Assembly (NCBI GenBank): GCA_037176725.1
Contig: JAZBRS010000035.1
Coordinates: 51,470,001 to 51,534,000, forward strand
Length of the DNA: 64,000 nucleotides
From: Posidonia oceanica
Taxonomy: Eukaryota; Streptophyta; Magnoliopsida; Alismatales; Posidoniaceae
Reading direction: 5' to 3'
Under the pieces are notes generated by a model. The model was not told the DNA's origin. It did no database searches and was given only the letters and a program-made list of their open reading frames with translations. The position numbers were made by a program, and so were the translations under genes. Shown here in pieces: positions 55,539 through 64,000 of this stretch (position 1 is its first letter; every line of letters starts with the position of its first letter).

Positions 55539-56638
55539 TTCTAGACTCCAGCTTTCGTTTTGGCTTTTCGCTTGCATGATTTTTCGCTTGTGCTCACCTC
55601 GCCTACTTGCCAACTTGCCTGTTTGCCTGCTTTATTGCTTACATTGCTTTTACTTGCTTTATTTATGCATTATACATGCCTAAATACATGCTTGACGCAT
55701 TATACATGCCTTTTGAGTGGTAAATGTATTGTTGTACACAGTTGCTATGCCACTACTCATGCACATGCCATGTATACCTGCCTTTTGATATGATGAGTGC
55801 TTTCTTTTCACTATCATGTCCACAAACACCTGCACATGACATGCACATGCCTTTTGCCTTTTTGTGTGATTGTCTGCATGCCATGACTTTCTGTTTCTTT
55901 CCCCATCATGCATATGCCATGCCTAGGATATTAGAAATATGATTGCTCCCCTGTGGCTTGATTTAAAAGCAACAATAAAGCCAACTTTTAAATCTTAAGC
56001 AAAACTATAGCTAAACTTGCAATTTTCCCCTTGGTTAAATAAAACGCAAGTCAAACACTCTAAAGCATATCGCATGATTGATCATTTTAGAAAGCATGCA
56101 TCTTCTCATCTCTGAGTCCACCCACTAAGTCTGAGAAGGACAGTCCTAGTCTCTCGTTCGGTTGCTTTGGCACAGTGCGAGCTAGTCGGTCTGTCCCCCT
56201 TGTCTGGGGTCGTGTCGGTGCTAGTAGAGGGTACAACCCATACTTCAGTGAGGTCAAGGCCACTAACGCACCACCCGTTATACCTGAGCTCTGGCCAGGG
56301 TCTAGACAGGGACCTACTTTTTCTGACCTAGAGTCAATAAAACCCATACGCATGAGTGAGCCCGAGTAGGCCACCTACTCAGGACATGCATGGTGAGAGA
56401 GTGCATAATAGGGCATTCATTTGCATGTGTGCCATTCATGCCACTCCTAATAACTTATTTTGCATCCGTCCTCTAACGTTTTTGTTGTTTTGCAGGTAGG
56501 TGCGAGCTCCTCAGCCAGGATCTCAAGCGTCCCTCCTCTCTTTCTTTGAGCTATCTGTCGCCTCCGACAATAGCTCGTCTTAGGTCTTGTGTCTCTACCT
56601 TCAGCCGCAGACCTATTCACACTCGCTCGCTGTCCGTT
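55539..56638 (+). other. Leader of element D
   Basis: It aligns along its length with 829-2139 of element A. The best-conserved block is 56094-56390. No long ORF. Confidence 0.7.
56548..56576 (+). promoter_or_regulatory. Stem-loop 63 nt upstream of D gag
   Basis: GAGCTAT (56548-56554) pairs with ATAGCTC (56570-56576). Inside, after a bulged C, TGTCG pairs with CGACA around a CCTC loop, giving 12 bp of stem. The counterpart in A is at 2050-2077. Confidence 0.65.
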
Positions 56639-58714
56639 ATGGCCGAGCATACCGATGAGCCCTCTTTCTCTTTGGCGTCAGAGGAGATACTGACTTCGAT
56701 CTCTCATTCCCTTGCTTTGACGTCCCCTGTCTCTTCACCTCTTCTGGTGTAGGAAACTTCTCAGCCCCTCTATCTAGGACAAGGGTTGACCCCAGTCGAC
56801 TTGGAGCTCGTCATCGAGTCAACCACAGTGACCGCCACTCAGGCTCCAGGAGTGTTGCCTTCTGTTCCATCCTAGGGCCTTCTCATCTTGGGAATCCAGC
56901 CTTCTGCGGCTGCCTCTTGCATAGGGTCTCTCCCTTTTGCTTCCTCAGTTTCCGTGCCCCCTTTGGCGGACACCCCTTTACATCCCAGCCCGTCAGTCGA
57001 TGAGTCCTCTACCTCGCAAGCACAACGTTTGTTAGCTAAGGTTGAGAGGTTGCAAGGTATGGCTCTTGCACTCGACCCGACTGCGGTCCACTCTTCCCAT
57101 CCGACCCCTAAGGTTTCGATGCAGCCCACTATAGCTCTATAGGCTCACCACACTGCACTCTCACCCTTGCCATCATCCCAGCTCCTCATAGCTCCGGCGA
57201 TGCGAGCACTTTTTCTGCCTCCTGCATCTACACAACACTATTCACTGCATGCTACTCCATCATTTGGTGGCCAGTCTCTTGGATTGGCAGGAGCACAGCA
57301 CCCTTAGAGCCCATTGCCTGAGGCCGTGCCAGTACAACAGTTGCTGCTCTCATGCACCGCACCTTACACTGCACAGCATACTAACTATCCATCCCCTTTG
57401 CATCAGGTTCAGACCCCTGCATACATCCCACAACACAACTCACAATCACATGGGTATGCTGGCCCTCACGCCTCGACACCAGGTGGCGTGATGGTGGATC
57501 CGGAGGAGCGCTTTTGCACGACCCATACAGCATACGCTGCCCCTGCCTCTACTGCACCACCCTTGCCAGTAGCAACTTCAGATCCCGTCCTCGCCAGGTT
57601 GGGAAATATAGAAAGACACTTCATCAAGTGCAGGGCACGGACTGCCAGTCCTACCAATTCCGGGACCTCTGCTACTTTCTAGAGGCGATACTCCCTTTGA
57701 AATTCCGCATCCCGGAATTCGAAAAGTACAATGGTAGAGGTTGCCCCATCTCGCATCTGAAGGCATACTGTGGAGACCTTGCTCAGCTTCAAGCTGACGA
57801 CAGGCTCCTGATCCGCCTGTTTCAAAAGAGTCTAACCGGTCCCGCGCTCAAGTAGTTCACTTCCCTTGACATGGCTGCGGTTCAGACTTGGACTGATCTT
57901 TCCCAAGCTTTCTTGGAGCAGTATTCATTCAACCTCGACTTGACCCCCAAGCGAGAGGATCTTGTCACCATTCGGCAGAGGCCCCATGAGCCATTTGGGG
58001 ATTATGTCGGTCGCTGGCATTCCGTAGCTGCCCAGATCAAAGATAAACCCTCCATTGAGGAGTCTATCGACATGATCGTCAAGGGGGCACAGCTAGCGAC
58101 TAGGGCTCTGCTTGCCATCCAACCAATCACTAGCCTTGCATCGCTGATTAAAGCTGGCACCTACGTGGAAAGCTCACTACGAAGTGGGAATTTCCCCGCA
58201 CTTGCTGCATTGGCCGGCCAAATCAACAACAACTCCAGCAACAATCGCCACGACAGCAACAAAAACAACGACTCCGCTCCCGGCTACTCCGAACAGCACG
58301 CTGTTGCGTACGTCGATTCTTCCTCTGAGCCTGCCTATGCAACGAGTCAGCCAGACTCTTCTCAGCTAGATTACATACATAGTCTTGCACCCACTTCACA
58401 CACTGTCACCGTCGAGCCAGTGCATCATGTTGCACCGGCTCGGCAAGGACTCCAACCGGGACGAAGACGACCTCGTCGTGCCGAGTGTGATTACACCCCT
58501 CTGGCCGAACCACTGAGTGTCATGTTTCCCCGGGTCGAGTCACTTCTGAGACTCCCAGCTATTCGTCCGACCGAACCCCCCTCCACAGTGGCATAACACG
58601 GATCAGTTCTGTAGCTTCCATCGGGCCACCGGGCACTCGACAGATGACTGCCTTGCTTTACGGGATGCCGTTCAGCGCCTCATCGATAGAAAGATCATCA
58701 GCGTTGATGCATAG
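56639..58714 (+). pseudogene. gag: gag of element D (broken)
   Basis: The start ATG at 56639 (MAEHTDEP) matches A. A Pro/Ser/Thr-rich first part has stops from 56750 onward. The capsid-like domain lies at about 57650-58200 (YQFRDLCYF, FEKYNGRGCP, HLKAYCGDLAQLQADDR, FLEQYSFNLDL), with a TAG at 57853 where A has Trp. The zinc knuckle at about 58608-58650 has spacing C-x2-H-x4-H-x4-C. Frames change near 57600 and near 58590. The sequence is strongly similar to A gag over the capsid domain. It cannot be translated as one protein here. Gag from an intact relative would be needed to mobilise it. Confidence 0.85.
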
Positions 58715-61465
58715 GAGGCGGCACCTACACACACACTTGCACCAACACTTGCACAGCTTAGTGTAGCCGACCCTTCCTCTTCCGAACCTGTAGGCTTCGA
58801 AGATGTCGAAACCTCGGGGGTCTTCTCCCTCACACCAGTCTTCTTTGAGTCTAGCTCCACCCCGATGGATCCTTTTCATCCCATTGGTGCAATATCCTTC
58901 ACCCACTTTTCCTAGCTCGTCCGAGGGACGCTCGGAGATGCAGCAGCAGCGTCAACAGCAAGCCTGATCGCAGCACCATCTAGGTCAGCATCTCCTCCAA
59001 CCGTACCAGCTCCAGTGCTCCCTGCACTACCCTCAGTAGCTTCAGCAGCCTTAGTGCTCCCCACACTGGCAACAGCGGACCCCGCCAACAACGTCAGCAA
59101 CGTAGGAGCGGACCCAGCACCTCCCTCTCGAGGTTGCTGACAGGTAAGTCCCTCTTACCTCTCTTTCGATTTCTGCATCGTCTTTTCTTTATTCCCATTT
59201 TGTTTTGCGTTTTCTCGCCTAACGGAAAAACATAAAAATTATAAAATCACCAGAAGCCCAAAAAACATGCATTCCTTTTTTCATTCCTCTGCATTCGGGC
59301 TGGCAGCCCTAACTGCCCGGTTGACGCCCGTCAAAATGTCTATCCGGGCTAGCAGCCCTAACTACTCGGTGATGGGTTCGTTAACCTATCATTCTGCATT
59401 CCTCCACATTGGGCTGATAGCCCTAACTGTCTGGTTGTCAAGATGTCTATCTGGACTGGTATCCCTAACTATTCGGTGATGAGTCCGTCAACTCATCATC
59501 AGGCTGGCAGCCCTAACTGCTCGGCGATAGGTTCGTCAACTTATCATCTTGCACATATCTACCACTACTTGCACGTATCTTTCACTTCTGCATGCATATC
59601 ACTCCTTGTATATGCACATATCTATCATCCTGCATTTCTTTCATCTCCTGCATGCGCATATCATTTCCTACATCTTGGAAAACCAAAAACACAAAAAAAA
59701 ATCAAAAAACCAAAAACTACAAAAACATGCTTTCCCTTTCTGCTAGTTTTGATTTTATGTTTTTTCTAAAAAAGCAAAAACCATAAAAATCACAAAACCC
59801 ACAAAGCCCAAAAACATGTGTAAAATCCACAAAACACATAAACATTTGCATAATTCACAAACCGGCTTTAGGACAACAGGCAGCGCCAAAAGGATGTCAA
59901 GCATCGACAATCTCAAGCAGGTGTCACTCAAGCAGCACCATCTCTTTGCATGTGGCCACAAAGTGAGACTGAGAGCAGAACAGAGCATCTCGCTGAGCTC
60001 AAAACTCCCAAAGCGAGATCCACCCTATCAAGAGAGTCCACCAGACATGGAGAGGACCAAAGCAGAGCAGAGCATAGCTAGAGGCTACCTGTACACATTG
60101 CAAAAGCTGGAGGTGTACGCCGACCAACCGAACTCTTAACACCTTATCAGGGACCGCTACCCCAAGAGGGCGAAGACATGCATATCCAAAAGAATAGAGA
60201 TCATGTAAGCAAAAAAATATGATAACAAGATAAGCATGCTGGGCAGAAAAGAAAAAACGAAGATAGAAGTCGAAGAAAGAAGGCGCCCATGAGAGGAGTG
60301 ACCCGGACGAGCGTCGAAGCCTCCTCCACCCCCCAACTCCAAGCACCACATTGCCAACTGCATGGGAAACTTTACCTGGAGGACCTGGCCCCACCTTTCG
60401 AGCGCAGCAGCACGCTCCAATCCTGTGTGCAGACAACAGCCCTACATCCCTTGCAGGCTAGATGCAACTCCAGTCACTCATGAGGGGAAACAGAAAAACC
60501 TATCCAAGGGTGTCAAAAGCGGTAGTCGGTCCCCGAGGATTTAAGACGGAGGCTATGAAGCTACATCCAACGCTTCTGCTACCAGCGTGCAGCCAAAGGC
60601 TATACTCTGCAAAGCTGAGGCCTCATCCTGAACTAAGAATGAGAATGAGAGCCACCGACCACAACTCGACATAGCGTTGCTCGAGGATCGAGATCTCCTG
60701 AGTCAGGAAGTGTGGAAGCATCCTCTCGCCAAACAGCTGCTTTTAATCCAAAGCCACAAAAACATACATGCATAATAAACTACCTTCCCTTCTCCCTGTT
60801 TTCGAAAATCGGAGCCAAGGACGAGCACTTTTGCCTATCTCGCTCAGAGGCTCCGCGCTTTTCAAATTTTGCTGCCCACCACGTTGGGTAGGTCCGTGAT
60901 GACCGGCATGTCCCTTGTTTGTCACTCTGTGACGTTGCATCACATACCTGTGCTGAGACCATTGCACACCCACCACGATGGGTTCCCATTTTCTCTCTGC
61001 ATCATCCCGCATTCATCACTGGGCTGGCAGCCCTAACTGCTCAGCGACAAGTCCATCAACTTATCATCCGGGCTGATAGCCCTAACTATTCGGCGATGAG
61101 TCCGTCAACTTCTCACCGGGCTGGCAGCCCTAACTACTCGGTGATTGGTCCGTTAACTTATCATCTTGCATTCATCCTCTATATCGGGCTAGCAACCCTA
61201 ACTGCTCGGCTGACATTCGTTAAAACATCATCCCACATCCTCACGTTGCATCGGGCTGACAGCCTTAACTGTTCGGTTGACACCCATTAAAATGTCACCC
61301 TGCATTTCCCTCTACATTATCCCATTGCATTCCCCACTGGCATTGCATGTCGCACGATGAGCCCTTACATCCATCTCACTACATCCGGGCTAGTACCCCT
61401 AACTACTCGACTGGCAAACTCGTTAGTTTTGTCTCCACTTTGCATTTCGATGCCAAGGGCGTTTC
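58715..61465 (+). other. 3' region of element D, no pol
   Basis: About 58715-59140 translates as Ala/Ser/Pro-rich sequence with no domain, possibly the remnant of the gag-pro linker. Then come A-rich non-coding DNA (59200-59270 and 59680-59830), units of the GGGCTGGCAGCCCTAACTGC type (59290-59550 and 61020-61290), and 59816-60139, a short frame I do not recognise. No protease or RT motif. Confidence 0.65.
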
Positions 61466-61471
61466 GGCTAT

Positions 61472-61499
61472 CCCCTGGTATCTCCACCGATACCAGGGG
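61472..61499 (+). other. 3' UTR hairpin 1 of element D
   Basis: CCCCTGGTATC pairs with GATACCAGGGG (11 bp, 6-nt loop). It is preceded by TTCGATGCCAAGGGCG and followed by CATCT, as in A. Confidence 0.75.
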
Positions 61500-61717
61500 C
61501 ATCTTTATTTTGGTTGCCCTCTAGTATCACATTTCTATCTGCATCCGGGCTGACATCCCTAACTGTTTCGGGAGCGTCTACAGACCTCTGCTACACCTTT
61601 GGGTATGGTATTTCCATTGCATTCGTGGTTACAAGTCATCCCACTTGTCACCACCTCTCTTGCCTGACAGACTTGCTGGCCTGTCACCACCTTCGATGCC
61701 AAAGGCGCTTCGACTGT

Positions 61718-61745
61718 CCCCTAGTATCATTCTTGATACCAGGGG
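61718..61745 (+). other. 3' UTR hairpin 2 of element D
   Basis: CCCCTAGTATCA pairs with TGATACCAGGGG around a 4-nt loop (one A-C mismatch). Preceded by TTCGATGCCAAAGGCGC. Confidence 0.75.
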
Positions 61746-61873
61746 CATCTCTTTTTTCTATCCTTTGGTATCGTCTCACCCTCATTGGGCTGACATCCCC
61801 AATTGTCACGGGAGCGTCTACGAACCTTTTCCGCACCTTCTAGTTCGGTATTCCCACCCTTTTCCACCCTCAT

Positions 61874-62202
61874 GGGTTGATAGCCCCAATTATCCGGTGA
61901 TGAGTCCGTTAACTCCTCGCGGGCTGATAGCCCCAACTATTCAGTGATGAGTCCATTAACTCTTTGCGGGCTAATAGCCCCAACTATCCGGTGATGAGTT
62001 TGTTAACTCCTCGCGGGCTGATAGCCCTAACTATCCAGTGATGAGTTCGTTAACTCCTCATGGGCTGATAGCCCTAACTATCCAGTGATGAGTCCGTTAA
62101 CTCCTCGTGGGCTGATAGCCCCAACTATCCGGTGATGAGTCCGTTAACTCCTCGCGGGCTGATAACCCCTAACAATCCGGCGATAGGTCCGTTAACTTAT
62201 CA
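61874..62202 (+). repeat. 47-bp tandem repeat, seven copies, in element D
   Basis: Unit starts lie at 61874, 61921, 61968, 62015, 62062, 62109 and 62156, exactly 47 bp apart. Each has GGGCTGATAGCCCCAACTAT (GATAG/CTATC stem) and GATGAGTCCGTTAACTCCTC (GA-rich stem). Confidence 0.95.
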
Positions 62203-63129
62203 CCTTTCATCATAGTGTAATAGCATTATGTTGCATGTCATAGCATATCATTGCATGTCATCATGTAGCTTTCTTGTATCCCCCATAGAGTCAGTCCTAG
62301 TGTTACATTTCATCATCACACGGACATCGTGCACCTAGGATCCGACCCCTAGTTCGCGTGTCACTTAAGGCAGCATCCTCAGCACCTGCAGCTCTGCACA
62401 GCTTGCCTACTTTCAATGATACTCACGGTGGTGCATGGCCAGGATCGTTTCCTCATTTTCGCGTGCCTAGCGTCCCACTGTATATACACTGCATTTCACT
62501 GCATAACATCACATCACCTTGCATTCTTATTGCACTGCTACTCCTCTGTAGCCATCACACCAACTTCCGCATTTCGTTTTTCCGGACATTGCGTGCTTAG
62601 AAAATCAAACCCCTGGTTCGCGCATTGCTTAAAGTGGTATCTTCAGCATTTCACGGCTTCCTTACAGCCAGTCAGCTTGAGATAACACCTGTGGTAGTGC
62701 ACGGCTCAGGATCGCCTCCTTGGCATTACTTGCCCGGCACCACATGCACATCCACAGCATCTTACTTTCAACACTTGCATCGCCTTCGCCTCGAGGAGTT
62801 CCCAACGAATGGCACCCCCGCACTAGAGCTGTACACCACTCAGCACACTTAAATCGTCCGACTTTCCCGAAGTACTGCCCACCGAGCTTGCATTGCATTT
62901 TTCCACCACACCACATGCATGCATCATCCGCTTTCCCCCAATGGAGTACAGTGCAATGAGCATTACCATAAGCATCACATCAGCATCCTCATTGCGGCAG
63001 CAAGTCATGACTTTTGGTGCATCCACCGAATAAGTGACTCACGCCCACAGTAACATCGTGTTCCTGCCGGTTCAGGCGAGGTGTCATGTCAACCCTAAGT
63101 AGCGGCCTCGGTCCCCTTGACCTCGCTCA
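62203..63129 (+). other. End of the 3' UTR of element D
   Basis: No gene. GCATTGCAT-rich sequence is followed by a block (AAGTGACTCACGCCCA, AGCGGCCTCGGTCC) shared with A at about 16385-16480 and, reversed, with C. Confidence 0.6.
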
Positions 63130-63141
63130 GGGAGGAGCATC
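63130..63141 (+). promoter_or_regulatory. Polypurine tract of element D
   Basis: GGGAGGAGCATC directly before the 3' LTR start. Confidence 0.8.
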
Positions 63142-64000
63142 TGTAGGCACCCCGTTTTGACGATTGGATGTCGACAGATTCCTCTAGAGGCTTGCTCGGA
63201 TTATCGTCTGGCTGACCCAACCCCAAACCTACACCTAAACCCTCAAACCTGCCCAAATCCACCAAAATCCGACAAAAATATCCCAAAAACCTCTCTAGAG
63301 TGTTGGACACTGCACTAGGCAGCGTCCAACGTTAGACGCTGTACATTCTAGCGTCCAACGTTGGACACACCCAAGTAAGCGTCCAACGCACTGAGGCAGC
63401 AACCAGAGCACCCATGATCTCATTTTGACTTCTGTGGCCTCTGACAACGTCCCACGATCTCCCCTCCATGCCTCCACACCTTGCCGAGACATCCCCACCA
63501 TGCCCTGCCACCTGAGCAGCCCAGAAGCCTTGACCAAACAAAACCAAAAGCTCACAACCCATTCAGCAACGTAAAAAACAACGGCAACAGGAGAGGTAGC
63601 CAGAATTTAGAGGAAATTGAGAGCCACCAGAGCCTCCTAGCCTCCCTTGTGCGATCCAGAAGCATTCCCCAGAGTGAACCGAAGCTTCCCGCACATTTCC
63701 CCGGCTGCCAGACCAGCCAGCAAGCTCGCTGTCCGCCCACAGTCCACTGACTCCAACTGGCCGCACACACCTCTGCCGCGACATCTCCGGCGCAAATTAC
63801 AGGTAGGTACATCCTCCTCATTAGCTCCTCGCTCCTCCCTCAACCTCGTGAGGCTCCATAGTCGGGCTTCGTGGCGTTCCGGCCGCTCTGGTGGCCGGAA
63901 AAGCCATGGATTCTGACGGTAAGAGGGAGGAGGCCGGTAGAGCAAACCACTCAGTCATTTCTTGCGTTAAATGCATGTCTGTGATCGTTATTACATGCTC
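63142..64000 (+). mobile_element. 3' LTR of element D (partial)
   Basis: It starts TGTAGGCACCCCGTTTTGAC and matches 52908-53766 without gaps. Twenty substitutions fall in the first ~320 bp and only one in the following ~540 bp. It runs off the window. Confidence 0.95.

Larger units (their letters stand above)
52908..64000 (+). mobile_element. Element D: gag-only (TR-GAG-like) Tat retrotransposon
   Basis: 5' LTR 52908-55514, primer-binding site 55521, leader, gag (about 56639-58714), a long repeat-bearing 3' UTR, polypurine tract and a 3' LTR from 63142 running off the window. LTR start-to-start distance is 10234 bp, giving a predicted full length near 12.8 kb. No protease, RT, RNase H or integrase motif occurs between gag and the 3' LTR. 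Shared leader, gag and 3' signals tie it to element A. Confidence 0.9.

Noticed and set aside
59816..60139. 107-residue frame in the D 3' region as a real gene
   Set aside because: No recognisable domain, no counterpart seen in A, and length expected by chance.

Overview
The window is plant nuclear DNA, almost certainly from a flowering plant with a large, repeat-rich genome. It is dominated by nested Ty3/gypsy LTR retrotransposons of the Tat/Ogre lineage: long LTRs, dual RNase H, tandem repeats between the coding region and the 3' LTR, and a primer-binding site starting TGGCGACTC. I could not identify the species. The only host gene I recognise is the 5' end of a cellulose synthase-like A (CslA) gene on the minus strand, which is broken. 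I found no tRNA, rRNA or CRISPR.

Layout. 1-376: start of an antisense LTR that interrupts the 5' LTR of element A. 377-20996: element A, a decayed autonomous Tat/Ogre element with leader, gag, protease, RT, RNase H, archaeal-type RNase H, integrase, an extra downstream ORF, two tandem-repeat arrays, polypurine tract and a 4.5-kb 3' LTR. 20997-23668: a second, 5'-truncated LTR of the same family. 23669-25762 plus 32004-32493: one antisense LTR (E) split by element B. 25763-32003: element B, a complete 6.2-kb non-autonomous LTR element with 1139-bp LTRs and no recognisable protein. 32494-34104: an internally deleted hAT transposon. 34775-41735: three CslA exons, with a 5879-bp antisense solo LTR in intron 1 flanked by GATAC duplications. 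42611-42841: a small MITE. 43782-46614: a probable chromovirus-type antisense LTR. 47374-47772: a CT-rich minisatellite. 49016-52907: 3' LTR and 3' UTR of antisense element C. 52908-64000: element D, a gag-only Tat element inserted into C and running off the window.

How the parts relate. D has a gag closely similar to that of A, plus A's primer-binding site, leader, pre-gag stem-loop, 3' UTR hairpin and polypurine tract, but no protease or polymerase. It looks like a TR-GAG-type dependent of A-like autonomous elements. A itself has 14 premature stops in its gag-pro-pol frame, so it is not a working helper today.

The most unusual signal is a tandem doublet of 28-29-nt hairpins. The arms are close to GTTGGACGCT and AGCGTCCAAC and the loops vary. 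It recurs in the LTRs of B and D, which otherwise differ in LTR length and sequence, and in B's leader. In D four doublets sit at a regular ~236-bp spacing. Two further signals deserve checking: the 5' part of the LTR pairs of both B and D is about 6% diverged while the rest is almost identical, and small conserved RNA-like stem-loops are shared by A, C and D.
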